Source: Ruminococcus sp.
GTDB lineage: Bacteria > Bacillota > Clostridia > Oscillospirales > Ruminococcaceae
DNA: 64,000 nucleotides
Reading direction: 5' to 3'
Assembly: GCA_017525915.1 (NCBI GenBank)
Contig: JAFXSC010000001.1
Span: 62,001 to 126,000 of the forward strand
Below the pieces are notes generated by a model, which ran no database searches, was not told the DNA's origin, and saw only the letters and a list, made by a program, of their open reading frames with translations. Below, piece by piece: positions 6,461 to 15,291 of this stretch (within the stretch, counting starts at the first letter, position 1; each line of letters begins with the position of its first letter). The position numbers and the translations under genes were made by a program.

Positions 6461-9058
6461 ATGAATACTGAAAAATATACAAAGCAGACTATCGCTGCTA
6501 TCGTAAAAGCTCAGAATATCGCCGTTATGAACTCAAATCAGCTCGTTGAACCGGTGCATATCTTTTCCGGACTTCTCGGACAGGAGAACGGTCTTATCCC
6601 TCAGCTTCTGAAAAAGATGAATATTGACACGGATATGCTTTCCGCTGAGACTGACCGGAAGATCGGTGCGCTGCCGAAGGTCACAGGCAGCGGCAGAAGC
6701 AATAATGTCGGCATTTCCGGTGAGACAGACCGTATGCTCCTCACGGCTGAGAAGCTCGCTGAGAACATGAAGGACGAATATGTCTCCGTTGAGCATATAT
6801 TCCTTTCTCTCATTGCCTGCAAGGACAGAGACACTTCCGCTCTGCTGAAAACCTTCAATATCACGCAGGATGCCTTCCTGAGCGCACTAATGACCGTCCG
6901 CGGGAATACCAGAGTTACAAGTGAAAATCCGGAGGACACCTATGACGTCCTCACCAAATACGGTCAGGAGCTTGTGGGACTTGCAAAGCGCAACAAGCTC
7001 GACCCGGTCATCGGGCGTGACAGTGAGATAAGGAACGTTATCCGCATACTTTCCCGTAAGACCAAGAATAATCCTGTGCTCATCGGTGAGCCGGGTGTCG
7101 GAAAGACCGCCATTGCGGAGGGACTTGCCCTGCGTATCGTTGCAGGTGATGTTCCGGACAGCCTGAAGGACAGGAAAATATTCTCACTCGACCTCGGCGC
7201 ACTCGTTGCAGGTGCAAAGTACCGCGGCGAATTCGAGGAAAGGCTCAAAGCCGTTCTCAACGAAATAAAGAACAGCAACGGTCAGATAATCCTTTTCATC
7301 GACGAGCTGCACACTATCGTCGGCGCTGGCAAGACTGACGGCGCTATGGACGCCGGCAACCTCCTCAAGCCTATGCTTGCAAGGGGCGAGCTGCACTGTA
7401 TCGGCGCCACAACGCTCAATGAGTACCGCCAGTACATCGAGAAGGACCCTGCACTTGAAAGACGTTTCCAGCCCGTTCTCGTTGACGAGCCGACCGTTGA
7501 GGACACTATATCAATATTAAGAGGACTTAAAGAGCGCTATGAGGTATTCCACGGCGTAAAAATACAGGACAACGCCCTCATTTCGGCGGCTGTGCTCTCC
7601 AACAGGTACATCTCCGACCGTTTCCTGCCCGACAAGGCAATCGACCTTATTGATGAAGCGTGTGCAACTATAAGAACGGAAATGGACTCCATGCCTACCG
7701 AAATGGACGAGATATCGCGTAAGATAGTACAGCTTGAAATCGAAGAAGCCGCCCTCAAAAAAGAGAGCGACAGCATCTCGAAAGAGCATCTTGAAGAAAT
7801 ACAGCAGGAACTTTCAGAGCTGCACGACAAGTTCAATGCGATGAAGGCTAAGTGGGAGAACGAAAAGACCGATATATCTGCAGTCCAGAAGCTCCGCGAG
7901 GAGATAGAGAAGCTCGGAGGCGAAATAGACAAGGCTGAGCGTGAGTACGACCTCAACAAGGCGGCAGAGCTGAAATACGGCAGACTGCCCTCGCTCCAGA
8001 AACAGCTCGCAGAGCTCGAACACAAGGCTGAACAGGATATCGGCGGCGAAAGGCTCCTCCGTGACAAGGTAACGGAGGAGGAGGTCGCAAAGATAGTTTG
8101 CCGCTGGACAGGTATCCCCGTTGCAAAGCTCATGGAAGGTGAGAAAGAGAAGATACTCGGACTTGAAAATATCCTTCACGAGAGGGTGATAGGTCAGGAC
8201 GAGGCTGTTACAAAGGTGAGCGAAGCTATTCTCCGTTCACGCGCAGGCATTCAGGACCCCGACCGTCCTATCGGTTCCTTCCTGTTCCTCGGACCTACCG
8301 GTGTCGGCAAGACCGAGCTCGCAAAGGCACTTTCCGCTTCGCTGTTCGATGACGAGAAAAATATTATCCGTATAGACATGAGCGAATACATGGAGAAGCA
8401 CAGCGTGAGCCGTCTCATCGGAGCGCCTCCCGGATACGTCGGCTATGACGAGGGCGGTCAGCTCACCGAGGCAGTCCGCCGCAAGCCCTATTCCGTTGTC
8501 CTCTTTGACGAGGTGGAAAAGGCTCACCCGGACGTATTCAACGTTCTCCTGCAGGTCCTTGATGACGGACGTATAACCGATTCGCAGGGACGCACGGTCG
8601 ATTTCAAGAATACCATAATCATACTCACCTCCAACCTTGGCTCGCACTATATCCTCGACGGCATCGACTCTGAGGGCAATATCACCGACGAGGCAAGGAA
8701 GAACGTTGACAGCCTGCTGAAGCAGCAGTTCCGTCCGGAATTCCTCAACCGTCTCGACGAGATAATCTTCTACAAGCCGCTCACAAAGAACGACATCATG
8801 AAGATAGTTGACCTCATGCTCGGCGACCTCCGCAAACGTCTCGACGACAAACATATAAAGCTCAATGTCACCCCGAAGGCTAAGGAACTGATAGTTGAGC
8901 AGGGCTACGATCCGAACTTCGGTGCGCGCCCGCTGAGAAGATTCATACAGAGCAGAGTTGAAACTCTCGTCGCAAGGAAGATCATAAAATGTGACCTCTC
9001 CGCCGGTGACACGATAGATATAGACGCTGACGAAAACGGTTCGCTCACGGCAGAATAA
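6461..9058 (+). CDS. clpB: ATP-dependent disaggregase ClpB
   Basis: The 865-aa length is typical. Order: an N-terminal Clp repeat domain (about 1-145), AAA+ module 1 with Walker [10 protein letters not shown] (about residue 210), and Walker [11 protein letters not shown] coiled-coil middle domain (about 400-530) is rich in Glu, Lys and Leu. AAA+ module 2 follows, with GPTGVGKTE (about 611) and the pore loop GYVGYDEGG. It lacks the ClpP-binding loop expected of ClpA/ClpC/ClpX, and the coiled-coil insert marks it as ClpB. It threads aggregated proteins together with DnaK. No CIRCE element was seen upstream. The start follows AGGAGGT with a normal spacer, 49 nt after the RHH-like gene. Confidence 0.97.
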   Translation: MNTEKYTKQTIAAIVKAQNIAVMNSNQLVEPVHIFSGLLGQENGLIPQLLKKMNIDTDMLSAETDRKIGALPKVTGSGRSNNVGISGETDRMLLTAEKLAENMKDEYVSVEHIFLSLIACKDRDTSALLKTFNITQDAFLSALMTVRGNTRVTSENPEDTYDVLTKYGQELVGLAKRNKLDPVIGRDSEIRNVIRILSRKTKNNPVLIGEPGVGKTAIAEGLALRIVAGDVPDSLKDRKIFSLDLGALVAGAKYRGEFEERLKAVLNEIKNSNGQIILFIDELHTIVGAGKTDGAMDAGNLLKPMLARGELHCIGATTLNEYRQYIEKDPALERRFQPVLVDEPTVEDTISILRGLKERYEVFHGVKIQDNALISAAVLSNRYISDRFLPDKAIDLIDEACATIRTEMDSMPTEMDEISRKIVQLEIEEAALKKESDSISKEHLEEIQQELSELHDKFNAMKAKWENEKTDISAVQKLREEIEKLGGEIDKAEREYDLNKAAELKYGRLPSLQKQLAELEHKAEQDIGGERLLRDKVTEEEVAKIVCRWTGIPVAKLMEGEKEKILGLENILHERVIGQDEAVTKVSEAILRSRAGIQDPDRPIGSFLFLGPTGVGKTELAKALSASLFDDEKNIIRIDMSEYMEKHSVSRLIGAPPGYVGYDEGGQLTEAVRRKPYSVVLFDEVEKAHPDVFNVLLQVLDDGRITDSQGRTVDFKNTIIILTSNLGSHYILDGIDSEGNITDEARKNVDSLLKQQFRPEFLNRLDEIIFYKPLTKNDIMKIVDLMLGDLRKRLDDKHIKLNVTPKAKELIVEQGYDPNFGARPLRRFIQSRVETLVARKIIKCDLSAGDTIDIDADENGSLTAE

Positions 9059-9249
9059 GCTCCGGTGCACTGAAATGCTTTCCGCAAGATTGTTATTCAA
9101 TTGTGTATTAGTATAAAAATATAAGTCACAAAATGCCTGATTATTCCCGATGATACGCGGAAAATCAGCCCTCGTTATTGCTGTTTTCAATAAAAATCGT
9201 GCCTTAGATAGCTCAATATAGGTCGTTTTGTCATTTTTTCGCTATTTCC

Positions 9250-9278
9250 TTGACAAATCCGGACAAAGGGTATATAAT
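9250..9278 (+). promoter_or_regulatory. Sigma-A promoter of the HU gene
   Basis: TTGACA at 9250-9255, a 17-nt spacer, TATAAT at 9273-9278. Both hexamers are perfect, fitting a highly expressed nucleoid gene. The stretch 9059-9249 before it holds no gene or clear terminator that I can see. Confidence 0.9.
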
Positions 9279-9313
9279 TCAATTGTAAAATTTTATTTAC
9301 GGAGGATACCAAT

Positions 9314-9589
9314 ATGACAAAGACTGAATTGATCAGCGCTGTTGCTGAAAAGACCGATTTCACAAAGAAGAACGCCGAGATCGCTGTAAATGCAATCATC
9401 TCTGCTATCACAGATTCACTTGCAAACGGTGAGAAGGTTGCTATCGTAGGCTTCGGCACTTTTGAAGTTCGTGACAGAAAGGAAAAGCAGGTCAAGAATC
9501 CCCAGACCGGCAAGATGATGACTGCTCCCGCTTCAAAGGCTCCCGCTTTCAAGGCTGGACAGGCTCTTAAGAGTGCAGTCAACAAGTAA
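9314..9589 (+). CDS. hup: HU-family DNA-binding protein
   Basis: The 91-aa protein has the complete HU fold: an N-terminal helix pair (MTKTELISAVAEKTDFTKK), then VAIVGFGTFEVRDRKEK. The DNA-binding arm ends in KNPQTGKMMTAPASKAPAFK. It bends and compacts DNA as a dimer. GGAGG lies about 8 nt before the start. It is 17 nt upstream of a Lys/Ala-rich protein gene and shares its transcript. Confidence 0.97.
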   Translation: MTKTELISAVAEKTDFTKKNAEIAVNAIISAITDSLANGEKVAIVGFGTFEVRDRKEKQVKNPQTGKMMTAPASKAPAFKAGQALKSAVNK

Positions 9590-9606
9590 TTAAGGAGGTA
9601 ATTATC

Positions 9607-9945
9607 ATGGCTGAAAAGACAACCAAGGCTGTTGCTGAGGCAGTAGCTCCTGTTGCAGAGGCTCCTGCTGAGAAGAAGGCTGCTAAGAAGGCTGCTGCTC
9701 CCAAGAAGACAGCTGCTAAGAAGGCTCCCGCTGAGAAGAAGACTGCTGCTAAGAAGACAGTTGCTTCCGAGAACGTATTTGTTCAGTACATGGGCGCAGA
9801 GATCACTTCTGCTGACCTCATTGCTAAGGCTAAGGAAGCTTCAGGCGTTAAGTCTCCCAAGAGCGTAAACGTTTACGTTAAGCCCGAGGAGAACATGGTT
9901 TACTACGTTGTTGATAACAACGCAGGTGCTTTCCCGCTCGTTTGA
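9607..9945 (+). CDS. DUF6465-type protein with a histone-H1-like Lys/Ala tail
   Basis: The 112-aa protein has two parts. Residues ~1-55 are almost only Ala, Lys, Pro and Glu, with repeated KKA, KKT and AEKK units like a histone H1 tail. Residues ~56-112 form a compact domain (VQYMGAEITSADLIAKA, then VKSPKSVNVYVKPEENMVYYVVD) matching the clostridial DUF6465 family, as far as I recall. It is co-transcribed with HU (17-nt gap, AAGGAGG ribosome site). A DNA- or RNA-binding role for the basic tail is inference. Codon use is as uniform as in other highly expressed genes here. Confidence 0.75.
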   Translation: MAEKTTKAVAEAVAPVAEAPAEKKAAKKAAAPKKTAAKKAPAEKKTAAKKTVASENVFVQYMGAEITSADLIAKAKEASGVKSPKSVNVYVKPEENMVYYVVDNNAGAFPLV

Positions 9946-9960
9946 TCTGATAATAACGAA

Positions 9961-9989
9961 GACCGCCTCTTTTGAGGCGGTCTTTTTTT
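9961..9989 (+). terminator. Intrinsic terminator of the HU operon
   Basis: A perfect 9-bp stem (9961-9969 with 9974-9982, TTTT loop) is followed by seven Ts. Confidence 0.95.
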
Positions 9990-10012
9990 GTCACTATCCG
10001 TACGGCAGTGCT

Positions 10013-11299
10013 TTATTTCTCCAGCTCGTATGCGCCGGCAGGTCTTATAACATGGGTGCGGCAGCTTCCCGGTCCGAATATACGCTCCATTTCAGCAGTA
10101 TAATCCTCAGTGAGATAGTTCGGCACGAATGCCTGCACCGTTCCGCCGAAACCTCCGCCATGCACGCGGACTGCACCGTTTTCGCCAAGGAACCTGCGGC
10201 TCATCATCAAGGCTATGGATACGCCCTGCCTTTCAGGTTCACGGCATGAATAGATGTTCTGCAAAAGCTCGCAGGAGGAACGTCCCGAGCCGTTCACATG
10301 ATTGAAGAATTCAACAGTATCGCCGATGCTGAGCGCATCCGCTTCAAGCTCTGCGCGGAGATCATCACCAAAGAAATGCGCCGCGCGGAGTATCGCCCTG
10401 TCGCCGCATACTTTCCTCAACTCCGGCAGCTTTTCGTAGAACTCGCTTTCGGAACAGTCAGCAAGATGCTTCTTTCCGAGGGCCTTTGCAACGCTTTTCA
10501 TCTCCGCAGTTATCGCGGAGTATTCCTCCGAAGCAGCCGCGTGATCCTCGCCTGTGTTGGTGATGCAGAGCGAATAGCCTGCGCGTGAGAAGTCGAAGCC
10601 TATCTTCCTTACCGCCGGTTCCTCCGGAACGCCGAAATCTATGAAAACAAAGCCGCCGACCGCGCTGACGGTCTGGTCCATAAGACCGCTCGCCTTTCCG
10701 TAATAGCTGCTCTCTGCGGCGTGAGCAATGCCTGCAAGCTCAAATGGGCTCGAAGCGCCGGCATTGAAGCAGCGGTCTATGATATAAGCTGTCAGCACCT
10801 CGAAGGCTGCCGATGAGGCAAGACCGCTTCCAGGGGCAATCTCTGATGTGATATACGCATCAAAGCCGCCGACCTCCACGCCTATATCCGTAAATCCGGC
10901 TGCAATGCCGCGGACAAGCGCAGCAGTTGTGTTTCTCTCATCGGGTCTCATGGCGGTGTCGCCCGGAACGATAGATATATCCGGAAAGCCAGACGATGTT
11001 ATCCTGATGATATTCTCGTCATTCAGCGATACTATGGCTATCGCGTCAGTATCTACCGCCGCTGCGATAACTCTTCCGTGCTGGTGATCGGTGTGGTTGC
11101 CACCTATCTCAGTGCGTCCCGGTGCGGAAAACACCCTTATCTCGCCGCACTGCGGATATATTCTCGAAAAGTTTTCGGCGGCGCTGAGGTATCTCGCCCT
11201 GTGGCGCAGAACCGATCTGTCGGACGCGCCGTAAAGCATTTCAAACTTGTCATCAAAAGCACCTGATGTCACTGCATTTACAAATTCATTAAGGTTCAT
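10013..11299 (-). CDS. galK: Galactokinase
   Basis: The 428-aa GHMP-superfamily kinase phosphorylates galactose at C1, the first step of the Leloir pathway. The galactokinase signature is near residue 60 (APGRTEIGGNHTDHQHG). The GHMP ATP-binding loop is APGSGLASSAAFEVL. The C-terminal motif GGGFGGTVQAF is also present. The start at 11299 has GGGAGGG 8-10 nt upstream. galT and galE are not in the window. The gene is divergent from the GH130 phosphorylase, with an AT-rich 196-bp gap holding palindromes. A weak minus-strand promoter may lie around 11351-11391 (TTGATA, then TATTAAT). Confidence 0.92.
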   Translation of the reverse strand: MNLNEFVNAVTSGAFDDKFEMLYGASDRSVLRHRARYLSAAENFSRIYPQCGEIRVFSAPGRTEIGGNHTDHQHGRVIAAAVDTDAIAIVSLNDENIIRITSSGFPDISIVPGDTAMRPDERNTTAALVRGIAAGFTDIGVEVGGFDAYITSEIAPGSGLASSAAFEVLTAYIIDRCFNAGASSPFELAGIAHAAESSYYGKASGLMDQTVSAVGGFVFIDFGVPEEPAVRKIGFDFSRAGYSLCITNTGEDHAAASEEYSAITAEMKSVAKALGKKHLADCSESEFYEKLPELRKVCGDRAILRAAHFFGDDLRAELEADALSIGDTVEFFNHVNGSGRSSCELLQNIYSCREPERQGVSIALMMSRRFLGENGAVRVHGGGFGGTVQAFVPNYLTEDYTAEMERIFGPGSCRTHVIRPAGAYELEK

Positions 11300-11410
11300 G
11301 ATTTAACTTCCCTCCCTGTGTATTTGCTGCTTAAATTGCAGCTTTTCTGCTAAAATTAATAGTTGCGGTTAGTGCATATCAACGAATTTTTTAAGGCATA
11401 ACGATAGCTG

Positions 11411-11439
11411 TTGACTTTATTTAATAAATCAGTTATACT
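11411..11439 (+). promoter_or_regulatory. Sigma-A promoter of the GH130 gene
   Basis: TTGACT at 11411-11416, a 17-nt spacer, TATACT at 11434-11439. The -10 box overlaps the first of two palindromes. Confidence 0.75.
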
Positions 11440-11479
11440 TAATTTAAGATAATCTATGCTTAAACTACTTGATTTAAGC
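11438..11479. promoter_or_regulatory. Two palindromes, probable operator of the GH130 gene
   Basis: CTTAATTTAAG (11438-11448) is a perfect 11-nt palindrome overlapping the -10 box. GCTTAAA-ctacttga-TTTAAGC (11458-11479) is a perfect 7-bp inverted repeat. Both share CTTAA/TTAAG half-sites and lie over the transcription start region. A half-site-like CTTAAAT also occurs in the galK leader near 11330. This arrangement fits a repressor, but no regulator can be named. Confidence 0.5.
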
Positions 11480-11495
11480 TGAAAGGAAGTACGTT

Positions 11496-12515
11496 ATGTC
11501 AGATATAAGGATCATAGGTGAGTCCCTTTCAAATATCCCGTGGCAGGAAAAGCCCTCCGGCTGTACTGCACCGGTCTGGCGGTACAGCTCAAACCCGATA
11601 ATCAACAGAAACCCTCTCCCGGACGTTGCGCGTATCTTCAACAGCGCGGTAATGCCTTATAACGGTGGATTTATCGGGGTGTTCCGCGGCGAAAGACGGG
11701 ACGGCATACCGCATATCTACCTTGGAAGGAGCAGCGACGCCGTAAACTGGGAATTCGACCCTGAGCGCATACCCTTCACCAATTCGGAGGGCGAGCCCTT
11801 CATGCCGCTGTATGCCTATGATCCGCGCCTTGTGAAAATAGACGATACATACTACATCATGTGGTGTCAGGACTGCTACGGTCCGTCGATAGGCATTGCT
11901 GCAACGAAGGATTTCCGGACGTTCACGCGCCTTGAAAATCCCTTCCTCCCCTATAACCGGAATGCAGTGCTTTTCCCGAGGAAAATCGGCGGGAACTACA
12001 TCATGCTCTCGCGTCCCTGCGACAACGGTCACACTGCGTTCGGAGATATCTTCCTCACCGAAAGCCCCGATATGGAATTCTGGGGGCACCACCGTCACGT
12101 CATGGGCAGGAGCAAAAAGTGGTGGGAAAGCCTTAAAATAGGTGCCGGAGCTGCCCCGATAGAGACTGACAAGGGCTGGCTGCTGTTCTATCACGGTGTC
12201 GTGAACACCTGCAACGGATATGTTTACAGCATCGGCGCGGCGATCCTCGATATCAACGAGCCATCTAAGGTCCTCCACAGGTGCGGCAATTATCTTCTTG
12301 CCCCGGAGGAATGGTACGAGGAGCGCGGATTCGTGCCGAATGTATGCTTTCCCTGTGCCGCACTTGCGGACGCTGAGACCGGCAGGATAGCGATATACTA
12401 CGGCTGCGCGGACAGCTATGTCGGCATCGCCTTCACGACCGTTCAGGAGGTCTGGGACTATATCCTGAAATACGACAATACCACCGGCGAGGACACCGAG
12501 ATCGGTATAAGATAA
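11496..12515 (+). CDS. GH130 beta-1,4-mannoside phosphorylase
   Basis: The 339-aa cytosolic enzyme shows the five-bladed-propeller pattern of GH130: VWRYSSNPIINRNP, FNSAVMPYNGGFIGVFRGE, YAYDPRLVKIDDTYYIMWCQ, RNAVLFPRKIGGNYIMLSRP and GAGAAPIETDKGWLLFYHGV. GH130 enzymes cleave beta-mannosides with phosphate to give mannose 1-phosphate. In ruminococci, two such enzymes act on mannosyl-glucose (about 390 aa) and on mannooligosaccharides (about 330 aa). The length here favours the mannooligosaccharide type, which is inference. No signal peptide. It is preceded by a promoter with palindromes and closed by a terminator, so it is monocistronic. Confidence 0.88.
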   Translation: MSDIRIIGESLSNIPWQEKPSGCTAPVWRYSSNPIINRNPLPDVARIFNSAVMPYNGGFIGVFRGERRDGIPHIYLGRSSDAVNWEFDPERIPFTNSEGEPFMPLYAYDPRLVKIDDTYYIMWCQDCYGPSIGIAATKDFRTFTRLENPFLPYNRNAVLFPRKIGGNYIMLSRPCDNGHTAFGDIFLTESPDMEFWGHHRHVMGRSKKWWESLKIGAGAAPIETDKGWLLFYHGVVNTCNGYVYSIGAAILDINEPSKVLHRCGNYLLAPEEWYEERGFVPNVCFPCAALADAETGRIAIYYGCADSYVGIAFTTVQEVWDYILKYDNTTGEDTEIGIR

Positions 12516-12524
12516 GCCTGAAAG

Positions 12525-12558
12525 GCGGCAGTCAGCGGAATGCTGCTGCCGCTTTTTT
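12525..12558 (+). terminator. Intrinsic terminator after the GH130 gene
   Basis: GCGGCAG (12525-12531) pairs with CTGCCGC (12546-12552), with extra inner pairing CAGC/GCTG, followed by six Ts. Confidence 0.85.
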
Positions 12559-12670
12559 CGTTGTGCTTATAAGTCTATCATAGCGCATTTCGTGGAAAAA
12601 AGTGAGAATAATTTATTAATAAGCTGTACAGCAGACCGAATTTCGTGATAGTGTACAACGTTTGCGCTTA

Positions 12671-14989
12671 TCATTTGTCACAGATGACTATACTGAGCCC
12701 CTGCGTACTTTCAACGGTAAACGGCTTGTCAGTGCCGGTAACGGTCACTTTCAGGGTGTCCCCCGACCGCTCGGCTCTTATTTCCGCGGCAGGCTCGCCG
12801 TCCGCATCATACACGGCAGCCTCAGCACAGGCACCTTCCCCGATGCCGCTGACAAGTATCCTCATACCGTCCGCATAGTCATACTCCACACGGTCATTGC
12901 AGCTTCCGAAAACGATGACGGAAGCAGGTGCAGCAAACAGCGGCAGTCCAAAATAGTCATATTTACGGGTATACCAGCGTCCTCCGGACAACTCCTCGCC
13001 GGTCTGGATATCGGTCCATATCCCATCACCCGGAAGGTAGAACTCACAGGTGCCGTCCTCACTGAAAACAGGCGCGACAAGCAGACTTTCCCCGAGCATA
13101 TACTCAGTGTCAACGGTCAGCGCACTGCGGTCATAGCCGTAGTCAACAGCAAGCGCCCTCATCATCGGTACGCCTGTAATGTGAGTTTTCACGGCATTTG
13201 CGAAAAGGTACGGCATGAGCGAGCATTTCAGCCTTGAAAAATGTCGTGCGACCTCGCTGCTCTCCTCGTCAAACGCCCAAGGCACGCGGAATGTGCTGCT
13301 GCCGTGATAGCGCGAATGCGTGGACATCAGACCGAAAGCCGTCCAACGCTTGTAGAGGTCGGGCGTGGCTTTGTCCTCAAAGCCGGATATATCGTGGGAG
13401 AAGAAGCCGAAGCCTGACATACACAGCGATAGTCCGCCGCGCAGGGTCTCCCACATGGAATCATAGCTCGAGAAGCAGTCGCCGCCCCAGTGCACCGGGA
13501 ACTGCTGACAGCCGGTGGTCGCGGAACGTGCGAAAACGCAGGCTTTTCCCCTGCCGAAGACCTCCTCAAGAGTGTCAAAGACCGTCCGGTTGTAGAGATA
13601 GGAATAGTAATTGTGCATCAGGAACGGGTCAGAACCGTCATGGTAAACGACATCGGTGGGTATTCTCTCGCCGAAATCCGTCTTTACTGCGTCAACTCCG
13701 ATGGCGATAAGTCCGCGTATCTTTCCGGCGAACCAATCACGCGCTCCCGGACAGGTGAAGTCGATTATCGCAAGCCCCGGCTGCCACATATCGGTCTGAA
13801 AAACTGAACCGTCCCTGTTCATGATGAAATAGCCCTTCTCCATGAGTTCGCGGAATACAGGCGAATTCTGGCTGACGTATGGGTTCACCCAGACGCAGAC
13901 GCGCAATCCCCTGCTTTTCAGTCGCTCTATCATGCCGGCAGGGTCTGGGAATTTCTCCCTGTCCCACTCAAATCCGCACCACTCGAACTGCTTCATCCAG
14001 AAACAGTCAAAGTGGAAAACGCTCAGAGGTATCCCGCGGTTTTCCATCTCTTCTATGAAGGAGAATACCGTTTTCTCGCTGTAATCGGTCGTAAACGAGG
14101 TCGAGAGCCACAGCCCGAAGGAATAGGCTGGCGGAAGCGCAGGCTTTCCCGTGAGATCAGTGTACCTGCTGATGACCTCCGCGATGCTGCTGCCGCCGAA
14201 AACGTAGTAGACAAGGCTTTCGCCCTGTACCGTGAATGCAGTCCGCGAGACGTTCTCGCTTGCGGTATCGAAGCTGACAAATCCTGTATTATCGACAAAT
14301 ATGCCGTAATTCCGCGAGGATACGAAAAACGGCACGGACTTGTAGCTCTGGGGGGTGCAGGTGCCGCCGTCACTGTTCCAGATGTCGGAGGTCTGACCGT
14401 TCTTGACGAAGGGAGTGAACTTCTCACCGAAGCCGTAGATGTATTCTCCGGGCGATATGCTGAGCATTTCGCGTATGTAGGTGTTTCCGCCGTTGTCAGT
14501 GTGCGAAAAGAAGCGCTCGGCAGAGACTTCGGCAGCCCTTGACCTGCGGTGCCATTCCTCCTCCGTGATGACGGATGTGGAGCGATTTCCTGAGCGTGTG
14601 AGGAGCTTGTCGCCGTACCAGTAGGAAACGTCCCAGCCGCAGCCGGGCAAGCCTGTCCTGACCTTTGTTTTGCCGGATATCAGCTCAAATCCGCCGTCCG
14701 TGTACCTTATGACCGGCTTGAAGTCAGCGTTCTCGGAGAGGGTGAACGAGGGTGACTTCTTAACAGCGCCGGAAAAGTGTTCTATGCTGACCCTGATGCA
14801 GTTTTCGAGGGTGGAGGTGAACCGTACCGTCAGCATAGGACCGCTCAGCGCCATGCCCCTGTTGGATATCCAGCGTACCGAGGCATGGAGCGTTATGGAA
14901 CGTTCGTCCGTTTCGACGCCGCATATCTGCGTGGCGTGATCGACCTTGAAGCCGGGCCTGTCCAGCCAGTAGCCGTCTGAGAAATTCAT
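12671..14989 (-). CDS. GH31 alpha-xylosidase (YicI-like)
   Basis: The 772-aa length equals that of E. coli YicI. The N-terminal beta-sandwich region contains YIYGFGEKFTPFVKNGQ. The catalytic barrel contains SFGLWLSTSFTTDYSE, VFHFDCFWMK and the nucleophile-bearing VKTDFGERIPTDVVYHDG. FARSATTGCQQFPVHWGGD follows. KTDFGE is typical of alpha-xylosidases rather than alpha-glucosidases. It lacks a signal peptide, so it would act on imported isoprimeverose or xyloglucan oligosaccharides. The start at 14989 has AAAGGAGT upstream with good spacing; an in-frame start 8 codons earlier has none. It is divergent from the secreted GH43 enzyme. Confidence 0.9.
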   Translation of the reverse strand: MNFSDGYWLDRPGFKVDHATQICGVETDERSITLHASVRWISNRGMALSGPMLTVRFTSTLENCIRVSIEHFSGAVKKSPSFTLSENADFKPVIRYTDGGFELISGKTKVRTGLPGCGWDVSYWYGDKLLTRSGNRSTSVITEEEWHRRSRAAEVSAERFFSHTDNGGNTYIREMLSISPGEYIYGFGEKFTPFVKNGQTSDIWNSDGGTCTPQSYKSVPFFVSSRNYGIFVDNTGFVSFDTASENVSRTAFTVQGESLVYYVFGGSSIAEVISRYTDLTGKPALPPAYSFGLWLSTSFTTDYSEKTVFSFIEEMENRGIPLSVFHFDCFWMKQFEWCGFEWDREKFPDPAGMIERLKSRGLRVCVWVNPYVSQNSPVFRELMEKGYFIMNRDGSVFQTDMWQPGLAIIDFTCPGARDWFAGKIRGLIAIGVDAVKTDFGERIPTDVVYHDGSDPFLMHNYYSYLYNRTVFDTLEEVFGRGKACVFARSATTGCQQFPVHWGGDCFSSYDSMWETLRGGLSLCMSGFGFFSHDISGFEDKATPDLYKRWTAFGLMSTHSRYHGSSTFRVPWAFDEESSEVARHFSRLKCSLMPYLFANAVKTHITGVPMMRALAVDYGYDRSALTVDTEYMLGESLLVAPVFSEDGTCEFYLPGDGIWTDIQTGEELSGGRWYTRKYDYFGLPLFAAPASVIVFGSCNDRVEYDYADGMRILVSGIGEGACAEAAVYDADGEPAAEIRAERSGDTLKVTVTGTDKPFTVESTQGLSIVICDK

Positions 14990-15031
14990 AGCAGCACTCC
15001 TTTCAGATATCAAGTGTCCTGTGATAAAAAC

Positions 15032-15060
15032 ATTATACCAGAATCATACATGAAAATCAA
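15032..15060 (-). promoter_or_regulatory. Sigma-A promoter of the GH31 gene
   Basis: On the minus strand: TTGATT at 15060-15055, a 17-nt spacer, TATAAT at 15037-15032. Confidence 0.75.
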
Positions 15061-15221
15061 GCCGTGCAGTTTGCGGTACAGAGCGAAGAGCGTCAGAAAT
15101 TAGTGCATATTTGCAGAGGCAGGCACGGCTGATAAGGCACAAATTAACAGAACGTCCACCTGTTATTCATTGTGTCCACCTGCACAGCACAATATTGATA
15201 TAAAGATAGCACGTTTGTTGA

Positions 15222-15251
15222 TTGACGAACCACCGTAATTTGCGATAAAAT
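15222..15251 (+). promoter_or_regulatory. Probable promoter of the GH43/CE1 gene
   Basis: TTGACG at 15222-15227, an 18-nt spacer, TAAAAT at 15246-15251. GGGAGG precedes the start codon at 15292. Confidence 0.6.
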
Positions 15252-15291
15252 ATTAATAACAAAAATATATAAATAAGGGAGGAAATTTTGT

